NCBI GenBank assembly: GCA_003344405.1
Contig: NOWV01000009.1
Coordinates: 62,001-126,000 of the forward strand
Direction of reading: 5' to 3'
From: Trichoplax sp. H2
Taxonomy: Eukaryota > Placozoa > Uniplacotomia > Trichoplacea
Length of the DNA stretch: 64,000 nt
Each line of letters begins with the position of its first letter. Position 1 is the first letter of the stretch. A program made the position numbers and the translations under genes. The notes beneath the pieces are model-generated. The model had not been told where the DNA came from, did not search any database, and worked only from the letters and a program-made list of their open reading frames with translations. Shown piece by piece: positions 27,692 to 40,133 of the stretch.

Positions 27692-30503
27692 AATTGATTA
27701 GTTTTAAAACTTAGGCTAGTAATCACTTAAGAAATTGATTTTTGGGGGGATGAAAGAGGTGACAAAGCAGTCGAAATGGCAACAAAATTCTGTCTAGAGA
27801 AATGTGTAATTCAGCGTATCTTCAACTAAGGGTGACTGACTTCAAAAATTATCTTACAATCCATATTAATAGGCATATATAATTAATCACCAGTAATAAA
27901 ATTCATGCCCAGTCATGACGACGATAAGATTTATCTCACAATTTATGGTCTACAATTATTAAGTTTTAAATTACTGATAGCTTAATCAATGGAATAGTGA
28001 TAACAATACAGTTATGATCAAATTTCCTTAATGCCAATTATATAATAATAAAATTTCTCTTTCATATATTGAAGAAATAAAAAGTTATCATGACAGTTCC
28101 TTTCCGGCAAAAATAACAAACTCATCAATGGCTGAAGTCAACAAAATTAATTCAAACATTAATTATAATTTACAATTGATTAAAGTATTAATCCAATGAC
28201 ATTAATACAATAAATAGAGAAATAAATTATAATTTATAGTTAATAAAGGCACAACACAAATAACGTTATCTTATATAAATCCAAATATTAATTAGAATTT
28301 ACAATTGTAGCTGTTTTGTATTATAATCTAGCAGTAGATAAAATTATGCGATTTTTCTTGTCGATTGATAGCATGTAATGGGAGATAGTTTATGCTACAA
28401 ATAATAGAAAGCTTTAAGATCATGACCAATTGCTCATAAGTTTTAAACAGCATTGAATAATTACGCTAATTAACCCAATAATTGATCAATTTATCGAATT
28501 TTTAAATGATTTTACATTTTTTTCAACGTCATGCTGCATTAAGCTACTTAAGAGCACTAATTTGTTATAACTACAATACAAATTAATTATTAGAATACGC
28601 ATATATAAAAGTAATATTTACTCAGGTAATAGTTTATTCTCTCTACATGTTGTAATTGTGAACTACTTGAATTATAAATAGAATCGATACTGAATTATTT
28701 GGAGATGAACTTAAGTAAACTATTATAAGGTTAAAAAGTTTATATGAGCAGTTCTTTAATGAAATAGCAATAAATATAAGTTATAGTATTTCAATAATTA
28801 ACGTCTAATAATTTGAATACGCGCACATACATATGTATTTATTTGATATAAACATATTCATACAGTCTTATATGAATGTTTAATTATAGTTTTATATCAG
28901 TAACAACGTACGATCAGATGTCTGGGATTAATATTATATAAAGAACAAACTGGGTTGAAGATTGCTTTCTATTAAAAGGAAAGAAAGAATTCGAGGAATT
29001 TAAAGAAATGGTAACGTCAGGTAATTGCCGTATACTTAGTTATTTCTAAAAATTTTATGGATCTGACAAAACCCTTAATAGTAAGCAATGCGTAAGCTAT
29101 TCATAATGACTACAAATTTAGCCATAACCTCTGCGAAGGTAATAACTAAATGATACCATTATTAACTTCACTTAACTAACGTTAGAATATAGAAATTAAT
29201 TTTTGTAACTTCTATATTACTAAGATGGAATATAGGAGATCTCTCGCATGAATATCCAGTTCTGGTTTTGATTATCGAAAACACTGGTTCTCTTTGTGGT
29301 ACTACCGAAAATTAAGTTTAAGACACCGTATAAAATCCTAACCCTAACCTATAATGCTATGTATCTTTATCGAGTAGTTTTTTAACTAATATACCACCAA
29401 AACCCAACCTTTACTTTCCTGTAATACTTGTAAATAGTTAAGATTATCTTCTATTCACATAATCGCATAAATAACTACTAGTGTATTATAAACAGTAATT
29501 GTCGTTAATTTAAATGTCTTAATTTAGTACGATTAGCGATTTTGCGTTAATAAAATTAATGCACGATTTACTTATTAATTACGATTTACTGCCATCATAA
29601 TTGTGATTCTCTTAACAATTACAATATTTCTTATCACGAGTATCTACTTCTTAAGAGTGGGTATGCCCATACCCAATTACAAGCCTTAAATGTAACTATC
29701 ACTGACAATTAGAATAAAAGTGTGTATCTAATGCGTCTTTTCCTTGATATTACATGAGTCTTATGATGTGTCTGCTTTGATATCGACATTGTATTCTTTG
29801 CTCTAATGTGCACTTTTATCAGTCAGTATACTATAAATCGATTTACATTCCATACTAAGTACAGTGCTTGATATTTAAAGGAGTATCGCTAGATTAACTT
29901 AAGTAAATACAATATTAAAAGTATCAACTGCTCTGAATATTTAAATACATTAGCAGTAATGAAAGTACGAAACGTAACGTAACAGAGTAGTAGTATTAAA
30001 ATGATTCTAATATTCGAGGTCTTCGTGTAATTGTAAATGAAAATTATCAAATCGATCAATTTCCTACTACTCTACTAATCATCGATAAGAAACAATTGAT
30101 ATAAAAATCGTAACACTATTAGTAATTTAATCAGCTATAGTTTAAAAATTTATTTTACTAAACTATACGTTTAACGAGGAGTTGATGTAGCCAGCCCATT
30201 AGTAGCAACGGGATAAATAAGTACAGCTATATAAGGCTTGCGATATCAAGTTTCAAACCAAATTGAATTTATGCATGTGTTTGGATAGATACTACGGGTA
30301 TAATTATCTAACTATATCACTAACTTTACAGTCTTTTATTGCTAGAATAGACAAGTAGACATTTTTAACTTTGAGAAAAGACAACTTTTCAATTTTTTAT
30401 TCGGCTCTTTCTGCTCAAAGCCACAGTAAGAATGTCAATAGTATTTATCAGTGCCTTTTTTCATTCAGATCATGAATTGTTAAATGCCTAGTAGTGACGG
30501 AAT
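27692..30503. other. Intergenic, no gene recognised
   Basis: 2.8 kb of AT-rich sequence between two receptor genes on the same strand. It holds a two-unit telomere-like stretch (CCTAACCCTAACC) near 29337. No coding signal seen. Confidence 0.5.
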
Positions 30504-31511
30504 CTACTGTCCATCAGCAACTGCTACACGAAATATCTGAACGTTATTTCCGCGATAATTGCGACATGGTAAGGATAAGTTACGAATACGTTGATTGAAG
30601 AGGCAGTAAATTATCGGATTATAAAAGACACAGCTAGGAAATGAAATTCTGCCTAACTGAGCTATTATTTGTGCCCATGGATCGGTATGATCAAGAGCTA
30701 AAGTAGTAGAATTTTTACCTGTATAGGCTGATAACAGTAATGTAATCGCCCAAGGTAATGAGCAAGTTATAAAAATAAATGTTATCGTGGTTAACATAAG
30801 AGTTGTAATATTTCGTTTCGACCTAATGTTACGATTAGTGCTTGTAGGTAAGTTTCTAGAGTTCAGCTTTATTAAGATTAGGGTATATAAAATGATCATA
30901 ACAGCAGAAGGGATTGCAAATTGAATAGCAAAGAGCACGTGAGCTAGAAATTTCACTACAACCAAATTGTTATTTAGAAAGTATCGACATTCGTATTGTT
31001 GAGTATCGGCGGTGAGGATAATTGGAAACGAAGTTATGCCTGAAGCTAGCCATATTAGAGTGCATGATATCTTTGATTTACTTAGGGCCACCTCTGTCAT
31101 CGGCTTCTCGAGGACTATGTATCGCCAAATACTAATTACCGTTAAGGTTAGCATTGTAGCCATATATGACCAATATAATGGGAATACGATGATAATTTTA
31201 CATAGTATGTTGAAGCTCCTCGGATGCGGTTTTAGTATAGGCATAATTCCAATCAGTATCGTGGATATTATTAGAAATAGCCCCAAAACAATACCGCAAA
31301 TGGCTAAATTCACTATTAAATAAAATGTTGGTTTATGTAAAGGTTTTTTATAATAAATGCTGAATAGAAAGATAAAGTTCAGTAGAATACCAAATAGAAG
31401 TACCGAGCAGGTTACGACCAAATTTCTTCTAAAAATAAAGTGATTTGCAGTATCGTTAATAATATTAAGTCTACCTTTGGTTGTATAATTATTTGATGAT
31501 AATTGTTCCAT
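30504..31511 (-). CDS. Class A-like GPCR with WRY in place of DRY, intronless
   Basis: A 335-residue receptor beginning at ATG. Seven hydrophobic segments are present. Landmarks: N45 in TM1, G73 where TM2 normally has Asp (2.50), C104 before TM3, WRY (129-131) in place of DRY/ERY, C175 in extracellular loop 2, basic third loop (about 218-233), SLPW (251-254) in TM6, YNPIIY (297-302) in TM7 and LPC (314-316) after helix 8. Loss of both the TM2 Asp (sodium site) and the acidic residue of DRY is unusual and in other receptors often shifts the activation balance. The frame is intact. TM3 (FPLYWSYMATML) links it to the receptor at 6796-7890. Ligand unknown. Confidence 0.9.
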   Translation of the reverse strand: MEQLSSNNYTTKGRLNIINDTANHFIFRRNLVVTCSVLLFGILLNFIFLFSIYYKKPLHKPTFYLIVNLAICGIVLGLFLIISTILIGIMPILKPHPRSFNILCKIIIVFPLYWSYMATMLTLTVISIWRYIVLEKPMTEVALSKSKISCTLIWLASGITSFPIILTADTQQYECRYFLNNNLVVVKFLAHVLFAIQFAIPSAVMIILYTLILIKLNSRNLPTSTNRNIRSKRNITTLMLTTITFIFITCSLPWAITLLLSAYTGKNSTTLALDHTDPWAQIIAQLGRISFPSCVFYNPIIYCLFNQRIRNLSLPCRNYRGNNVQIFRVAVADGQ

Positions 31512-34060
31512 TACAAATTAATTTCGCATTTCAGACATAGATTTGTTGCTTGAATTGTTTTATGGTAATCGTGCTTTATTTTCTTAGATAGTGTTTCTAC
31601 AATTGGTTCAACCAGTGAATGATAACATATATAAATACATCTATATGGATTGACCTTGACATATATATGATCAAGTTGTCTTTAAATAATTTCAGCGAGA
31701 AGAGGAATGATAACGGCTTGGTTCTTGAGTTTGAAATAATTTCGAAATTCAATTTTTGGAGATTAGGATTGTTCGGAACTATTAAACCGGAAAGTTTGTA
31801 CGTGGAACTACTTAAAAATCAATCTGATTGTACCATTGATATGTTAAAGTTTTTTTAAAAAGAGCTATAAAATTCATTATTGATTGGCACTAAGGCGGTA
31901 TTGTCTTATTTTAAAGATCGAAGTTACCAAATAATGAGACGCCGAAAGTGATATTTGGCGGCTAGTTCCCTTATTATGGGCAACTTATACCTACCAATTT
32001 AATTCAGACCATGTATGTGTAGATTAGAGTTGCTAGGGTCTCTAGTGTACATATTATACACTTTCTAGTTAAAATACGCAAACTTTATAAACGATCGTGA
32101 AAAAATATTAAGAGAATTATTGTCAATTTGTTTTTGCCGTTTCATGTGTCGTTTTATATGAATATGGATTTTTTCTATGCTTTATGATACATGAATAGAT
32201 AGAGAATTGTCTTTACTACTTTTAGCCATTTGACGTGTTGAATATTTTTATATTATTCATGGCAAAAGCGAAATGTGATATTATAAGTATGACATTTTAC
32301 AGGCTATAATTGAATGTGGTTGTCGTATCAATGAGAGTTAATTTTAAAGCTGCTCATATTCTGTACCGTAGCCATTGTTGATATGCTGTTAAACCTACCA
32401 TGGAAATCATTCAATGACTATTTTCGCCGCATTATTGCGCAGCTCTTATTCACTACAAAATAAAATACAGTATGTATGCTGTTGGATAATAATGATACTA
32501 ATGTAAGAGATAAAGCTGCATGAATTTGGAGAAAATAAAGATGCGAAAGGAATTCTTATTTTTAAACTTAATAGCAACATGTATTGTAATAGATATGCCC
32601 TACTAGTGTACTTTTGATTCATATCCTATTGTACGGTACATGTAGATGTATTATTCCTGGAGTCCTCAAAACAGGCAACGATTTTCATTGGAGTCTGATT
32701 AGAAGGTGGGCATATCGTGATAGTTTATTTTTTCGCTGCTTTATTTCTTAAGGAGAAATTTTATTGCGTCTATCTTCATAAGCCGTCAGTACTATTGTTA
32801 TGAATGTATAAATGTATACGTAATACCGAATCTACATAGGAGTGCATGCTCTATGTTTTTTTCCACCTCTATGATAGCGACGATGACATAAAAGGCAGAA
32901 ATGCAATACGTGTATAGATGTTATATGATTCCGTTTTAATTGGCCGTACAGTAAATAGTAACGCGAAGAAAATATCGACATTGCACATCTCTAGTATGCA
33001 GATAGCAGCGGATGGTGGAAATATCCTACCCATCTTACCATATTACAGTACAGCCAGGGACTACTGGACAAAAAGCGAGTGTAAAAAAGGAAACCAAAAA
33101 AAGTAAAAAGGTCCATTGATGTGAGACTGTGACCCGATTGCCACCACCTAAAACGACTGATGAGATCTGTGTATGATTTCAAGTTGTTTTTAAACTTTCA
33201 AGGCAGTCATCATGATGGACTTTTCATAGTAGATGAGACCGAAAATGTGGCAAAATAGTTACTCAGTCTAGATCTTCCGTTTCTGTTTTGGAAATCATTG
33301 GTATTAATTTAAATACCATTTATGGTATAAGTTACTGCTTGCAAGTAGAGTTTAGCAATAGGCAATGGAATACAAGGTAATGTTGGTTCATTTAGAAAGA
33401 TTAGTCCATTGAGAATCGACTGTCTGCATACTAAAGTAGCATCATCACCAAGTGTTATGGCACAATTTGTTCAGGAAATGAGGCCCAATGTCCGTCCGTG
33501 CAAAGTGGAACATACTATACTGGACTGTACTTGAGAGTAAGTTGAAGTTTATAACTTTACTTTTGATTGAGATCTTTCAGAATCTCTCCATCACCCTAAT
33601 ATATCATTCTACAGTATGATAGTTTTACTGTATTTTGAAAGAAAAATATTACCGGAAAGTGGCAAAATGTTATGATCCATACTGTACAGTAAGTGCACAG
33701 TACTCATAGAGTTTAGAAAAACTCTTCTAGCTGTCGTTGCTTTACAGTTGATCCGCTTGATTCCAGTACTGTACAGTATATACTGTACATACAATATACA
33801 GTACTAGTCCTACACCTCTTTAGTCACGTTTTGACGGATAGTGAGTGAGCTCAAAGCACTTTGTTGATAAAGTCATTTCAAGTTATGAAGACTTGAGAAT
33901 GTTAGCCTTGATGGAAATTTTATTATCCATCCTACACAGCGTGGATGAATTACTTTGAATAATTCATGATAATATTTCATCTCGTCATTGCATGATCCTT
34001 ATGCGCGGCAGCAGCCTTTGGATGTTGATGAATCAATCATGAATGATTGATATTGAATAA
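31512..34060. other. Intergenic, no gene recognised
   Basis: AT-rich sequence with short chance open frames. From about 33675 to 33810 it is rich in palindromic ACTGTACAGT motifs that recur in the 20-kb minisatellite. Confidence 0.45.
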
Positions 34061-34069
34061 TAATAATAA

Positions 34070-34735
34070 TAATAATTATTTATTGCTGTCAAAGGAAGAG
34101 GACTTGATTGATCTTGTACGCATGTGCAGAATCGAGCTGTAGAGGAACAGACTGAGTGTACCATACACTAGAGACAGCACACTAGTGTAGTGTAGTGTTC
34201 AGTACAGCAGTGTGAATGCTACAATCTACACTACTGTATTCCAGTCTGAATGATTGTTATTGAATAATAATAATAATTATAATTATTTATTACAGTCAAA
34301 GGAAGAGGACTTGATTGATTTTGTACGCATGTGTAAAATAATTATTTATACTCTTTATTTAATAAAAAATATAATTACGTCTTATTACAGTCAAAGGATG
34401 AGGAATTGATTGATTTTGTACGCATGTGCATAATCATTAATTTATAAATTTACAGTCAAAGGAAGAGGACTTGATTGATCTTGTACGCATGTGCATAATC
34501 ATTATTTATTTATTTAGGGATATTTATTTATAATTACGTCTTACAGTCAAAGGAAGAGGAATTGATTGATCTTGTACGCATGTGCACAATCATTATTTAT
34601 TTATAATTACGTCTTACAGTCAATGGAAGAGGACTGGATGGATCTTGTACGCATGTGCATAATCATTATTTATAATTACGTCTTCCAGTCAAAGGAAGAC
34701 GACTTGATTGATCTTGTACGCATGTGCATGAGTGT
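34070..34735. repeat. Irregular tandem repeat of a 45-bp core with AT-rich spacers
   Basis: Seven copies of a core beginning GTCAAAGGAAGAGGACTTGA and ending TTGTACGCATGTGCATAAT start at about 34088, 34295, 34390, 34455, 34546, 34619 and 34688. The cores are more than 85% alike by eye, while the AT-rich spacers (TAATAATAAT, ATTTATTTAT, AATTACGTCTTA) vary, so the spacing runs from 65 to 207 bp. Confidence 0.9.
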
Positions 34736-34869
34736 ACGGTACATTTGTTGTCACGTTTTCTGCTGTGGTCAGCTGTTTTGGAAACGTGCCGCAATCAAAG
34801 CACTCTAACTGTCAGCCAATCACAACACTCGTGGAAAATGTGTCAAGTCAGCAAAGCCTAGCTGTACTC

Positions 34870-35450
34870 TACTGTAGTTTGCCACTACCGATAGCAAATC
34901 AACTTGCAACCAACTGGCTGGAAACAACTGCTTGCTCAATCCTTATCCAAGCTAGTTGTAGTTTACCACTACCAATAGCAAATCAACTTGCAACCAACTG
35001 GCTGGAAACAACTGCTTGCTCAATCCTTATCCAAGCTAGTTGTAGTTTACCACTACCAATAGCAAATCAACTTGCAACCAACTGGCTGGAAACAACTGCT
35101 TGCTCAATCCTTATCCAAGCTAGTTGTAGTTTACCACTACCAATAGCAAATCAACTTGCAACCAACTGGCTGGTAACAACTGTTTGGCCAATCCCTAGCC
35201 AAGTTATTTACAGTTTGCCACGACCAATAACAAACAAATCAACTTGCAACTGGGCTGGTAACAACTGCTTGGCCAATCTCTATCCAAGCGATTTGCCAGG
35301 ACAAATAGCAAATCAACTTGCAACTGGGCTGGTAACAACTGCTTGGTTAATCCGTACCCAAGCTATTTGCAGTTTGCCACTACCAATAACAAATCAACTT
35401 GCAACCAATTGGCTGGAAACAACTGCTTGGTTAATCCGTACCTAAGCTAT
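34870..35450. repeat. 84-bp tandem repeat
   Basis: The motif ATAGCAAATCAACTTGCAAC recurs at 34891, 34975, 35059 and 35143, an exact 84-bp period, followed by three shorter, more diverged copies to about 35450. Because 84 is a multiple of three, one frame stays open for over 230 codons, but that frame contains no ATG. Confidence 0.93.
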
Positions 35451-36935
35451 TCGTATTCATTAAAAGCGTGAGATCGATTTGGAACCAGCTCTGATCGTGA
35501 TTATGGACGAAGATAAAAAAGCAGGACATCCCCCTGCAGGTAAAATGCAAAGAATTGACTTCTCCATAAGTTATCGTCCACAGCAAGTATAAAGCTTTGT
35601 TGACTTGTGCGATAATCACCATCCATCCATAGAAGGGGGCAAAAAAAAAAATTGGCACGGGTCCAATCCACACCGATCGAACGCAGTTGGAGCGCCAAGC
35701 GATACAAATTGTATCCATGTAGATATACTGTATATAAAAAGTGTCTAATAGCGCGTTGGTATGCAATAAAATTGCTCAATTTGACTCAGTAATCAATAAT
35801 TCTCCATGTGGAATAGCCAGGCCATATATCCCTTTTTACTTTTTTGTCATACAGTATGCAAATAACAGAATAACATTGAATTGCATCATGTCCATCATAC
35901 AATCTGCTGGTGGACGCCGGCATGATGGAGATATGGATTGAAGTAGGCCATGCCATGCAATATTCATCATCAATGGATAGATACATTGGCATGCATGATG
36001 ATGGATTGATTTGTCGTCATCGCTGAAAGGAGAAGTATTCCACGATACCAAAGTACTGTATACTTGTATATACACACTACAATCACTTGATGACTAATGT
36101 TGATCATGCAAACCAATATGGGTACAACTTATACAAGCATGTACACAAGTACAAGTGGAATGCTGTAGACCGTACAAAGCAACTCTTTTTGGTCGTCTTC
36201 ATGTAGCCATGATAACTAGTGTAAATAAAAACACAGGATATACAGTACCTTACTGACTTGATCATTGTATTTTGATCGAGTCTTTTCTTAGAGGTCAATC
36301 CCATAATCTTTCATGTTTCAGTTGAAGATACACAAGTTATTAGCTCTCTTAACTGTACCAGTATTCCATAATCAATGGAAGCTCTGTTGCACCCACTCGA
36401 CTGTTGTGGACATCAGGGACTTTTTTTTTTAAATCAAATTGAAAAACTGAGACACTTCTTACACCAACCATCGATACTGTATTTTTCATTTTGACTCGGC
36501 TACCAAACGCAACCTATTCCATAGTCTTGATCATTCTACGCTAGATTCTAGGATACTTCGACCAAGTTGATGATCAATATGCACTTGTCTTAGCTAGAAA
36601 GGAATGATGAATCCCAGGTTGTGTTACCATACAAGTAACTTATCCAACAGACTGAAATTGGATGGTAAAACATGATCTACATGTCAATGTTCAACTATTG
36701 ATTTAATTGTCAACCATCAATGAATCATATATTGTACAGCATATTACGACAAGTAATTATCCACTAAGAACTATTTTAGTATGTATGCTATATTATTTTT
36801 TGTCCAATTATCTCAATTGATCATATCAGCGACGTGCAACTTGATGTACTCGTAGGACGTATCATGCAATTAGTAATGATACTGTATATAATCAAATAAC
36901 TGATATATATGCGTGTGTATGGTATTATAGCTAAA
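35451..36935. other. Intergenic / upstream flank of DAP1
   Basis: Several overlapping short open frames occur on both strands at 35430-36075, none with family resemblance. The stretch just before 36936 must hold the DAP1 promoter, but no clear TATA or initiator motif can be told apart in this base composition. Confidence 0.4.
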
Positions 36936-38292
36936 ATGGCTGGCGGTGTTAGAGTAAAAGGCCACGCTCATAAATACCCCGCTGAAGAGAAAAATACTAC
37001 AGAACAAGCTGAAGATAACAACCAAGAAAATCCAGCTGATGTTGAACCACCAACCAAGTAAGAATTACCAATACACAAAATATGTTTTGAATCCATCACA
37101 TAGCTAAACATTTTTGATACGTTCCATCTCTTTTACTCTAAAATACTTTGAGCTACTAGTATTTATTTCCTTTTTACCTATTGCTAAACTGTATTGGGCC
37201 ATTTTTGACACTTGTAATTGACGCGTACACATAGAGTGTAAAAGTCCAAAATTGATAGTATTGCAAGCACCAAATTGTACGATAGGTTATATCGTACAAG
37301 ATAATCCCAATACTTATAGTACCTTTTTGACCATGCTTCTTTCTGCAACCAACACGTAATGACTCCAATACAAATTGAAATACAGTCAATAGTTGTATGC
37401 TATGCACCAACTACTTTACTTTATTACTAAAGATACAGTAAGCATGTATCTCGTAGTACCTCAAAGCTTAGTAGGCCATAGCACCCTATCGATGAGCCTA
37501 CCATACAAGTATTGCAATATACCTTGTCAAATTGAATGCCATTAATTGTGTACTTTAGTGAAAACAGATTTCGATGCTACTACAAGCTATCTGTACAACG
37601 GATCGCAATTAAATCTATCCTCATTCTAAAATATATATCGTACATGTCCTGATTCTAATAATAATCCTTTTTTAATTAGGAATGAATCAAGCGTCACAAT
37701 TTCTGGATATGCCTCGAAGGTAAGTAGACGTTGATTACTCGACAAGTCTCATGATTGATCCTTTATACTGTACTAAAATTTAGTAATGAGTTAGATCATC
37801 AAACTGCTACTGTACGTATAGTAAGAAGATAATATTCGAAAAGTGTACTGTACCTTTTTTCCACTCTTGAACAGCATTGTAGATACGATATATCTTATAC
37901 GTATACATGGCTGTTATCATCGTGATAATTGTTTTTTATAGTAGAAATCTGTTAACGCAATTTCTCCAAATTGGATAAGCCATGAATTAGATCTATAATA
38001 TGCTTCTAACGATACTTTCACCTCTACAGTATAATGCTTATATACTGTAGAGGCATAGAGATCGCGTCATCAGATATTATTCGCAGCTGCTGCAGATGAT
38101 ATTTGTGTAGAATCGATTGAAGTTATGTAATCTTTCCATCATAACCTACTATAACAGGGTAATAAAGATTTCACGGCAGAAGCTATCAGCAGCTATCATG
38201 AAAAACCTCGACCAACGGTAGATAAACGTATTGCAGATAAGAAAGGGCCTACATCCAAGCAAAATTTTACCATTCAACAACCACGGAAGTAA
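36936..38292 (+). CDS. DAP1: Death-associated protein 1 homologue (DAP1), three exons
   Basis: In vertebrates DAP1 is a small, proline-rich cytosolic protein that restrains autophagy and is a target of mTOR. Exons 36936-37057, 37680-37719 and 38158-38292 join in frame (phases 2 and 0) to 98 residues, close to the human length of about 102. The start ATG opens the family signature MAGGVRVKGHAHK (human: GGMRIVQKHPH). The middle carries VTISGYASKGNKDF, matching the VFISGVIARGDKDF box. The C-terminus ends in IQQPRK, the same last residues as human DAP1. Splice sites are AA|GTAAGA, TTAATTAG|G, AAG|GTAAGT and AACAG|G. The middle exon is only 40 nt, which explains why the gene is easy to miss. A TCAATAAAAAA stretch near 38745 could be the poly(A) signal. 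The human mTOR-site serines are not obviously conserved in context, so regulation by mTOR is only inferred. Confidence 0.93.
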
Positions 38293-40038
38293 ATAGCTGA
38301 TATCGAAGAAGAGTTTTAAAGTTTTAGATGGTAGATTGAAGAGAGATGTAGAACAGTACTATCCGATTGCTAGTGATAAAAAGACAGAGGATTAATTGAA
38401 TCTGTTAGATAAGTCTTTAATTCATTAAATGTTGAACCGGAATAATTAAAGCAGGTTACAAAACATATAGTCTAGAAACCTATAACCCTTAATCTAGAAC
38501 AAGTATTCGATCTGTCAGTAGACTATCATTTTTAGTCTAGATATTATCTCCTCTCATTCATGCAACGTCTGTTACTCTACATTTAATGATCAACTATGGC
38601 ATGATACAACAACAAACCATGCAGCACTAATCTAATCCACATCAATATGGATTCCTCAAGGCTTTGATGATAAATTGTAGAAATTCAGTAGTTACCAGAC
38701 ATTAAGCAGGCTTAGCGATTAAAGGATGTATGCTGTAAAGATTTTCAATAAAAAATGACGTGATTTGCATGAAATAGCAGTTATTTATTTGTACCTAGGT
38801 GGAACTTGTTGCTCTAGAATGACTTCTTGATCTAATAGTATAGCCTATATAAGATGAATTTCAATTTGAAAGGGCCGAATATTGTCGTCAATCATGCGTA
38901 AGCTATAGAAACTCTATTCGACAATTGATACCGAGTTATGCTCGCAATGCAGGATATGTTAGGCCCTGGAGCATCGTTCTAGACGTTTTAGATAGCTTTA
39001 TAACAAGTTTGCAACATAAACTGCTAATAAGCTATTCGTTGTCACTAAGTTTAATCTTTTTCACTACTGCACTGTACTCACAACCAACACAGTTCACTAT
39101 TTGTTCCTATCACTTTAATAAAAGCAATGCCAGAATACCATTGCGTTGAACCAATTTAGAGCAGATGAGTTTAGCCTCTCATAGTGGGACATTTTACAAC
39201 GTAGACAACAAGTTAATAGTAATTAATACTAAGTACAGATCTACATTCTATGTCAATACTCAATTTACTGTCCCTTATATATATATATAATGAAAGTTTA
39301 ACTTAAACATTAGGTAAATTACGCTTCAAGATACATAAGCGTGACTAAAATAGAATAGCAAGTGAGCCAATTTTTCATAATAATTCATAAAGTGAAAGAT
39401 AGAATCTGTCGCTACACGCCGCTGATAACATTAGAAGATCCCCTATATAATTAATCAGCTTTCACAAGTTAGTTAATAATATTGTAACCATAAAACTCGA
39501 TTTACAGAGCTTTGGATAACAAATGTTCTACTGTATATAGCCGTAAGAAATGAACATTTTCAATCTTTGACAATAAATATCGAATCCGAATAATCAATTT
39601 AAATCATGTCTCATCAAATTGAAGGAATTGAAATGGTCAAAGTAAAATAGTGCTATAGACCATTTTAATAGCGGCTACCCAAAGTGGGTAAAGTTTGCTG
39701 TGAAGAAGGTCTGCATAAAAATGAACCTTATCGTTATGGAAGTTTTATCAGCATGAAAACTTGAACAAATTAGGAAAGAAACGGCTACTATACAGCTTTT
39801 ATCCACACGCAATATGAAAATGAAAGATATTAAACACATAATAACAACGCAATATTGCTTTTTACCATAGCACAGTAAATAATCTTACTAACATCGTTGT
39901 CAAAATAATAATGATTCTCATTTTAACGGCTTAATTGGATATTTTTAGGCTCTATAATATGACGAGTTAGGAATATTTGGTCGAAAAAAATTAAGTTAGT
40001 AATTGAATAATAGCTCAAATGGAGTTGGCTTAAGTTAA
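38293..40038. other. Intergenic between DAP1 and the WH1/CRIB-like gene
   Basis: The two genes converge here. An open frame at 38925-39149 has no family resemblance or splice context. A short (TA)n run lies near 39281-39291. Confidence 0.5.
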
Positions 40039-40133
40039 TCATTTATCTTGAGTATCATCTTCTGACGTCTTCTCCGCTGAAGGATTTATCTTTTTCTGAC
40101 GACCTAAAGTAGCTTTCTTAATGGATTGAACAA

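Noticed and set aside
27228-27701. 157-codon plus-strand open frame
   Set aside because: Exactly antisense to the well-supported receptor gene and without family resemblance.
29336-29352. Telomere-like CCTAACCCTAACC, and GGGTTAGGGTTAG near 50485
   Set aside because: Only two units each; such short stretches arise by chance and do not indicate a chromosome end.
34732-35445. 237-codon open frame with an in-frame 28-residue repeat
   Set aside because: It begins at a GTG and contains no ATG at all. It is open only because the 84-bp repeat is a multiple of three and lacks stops in that frame.
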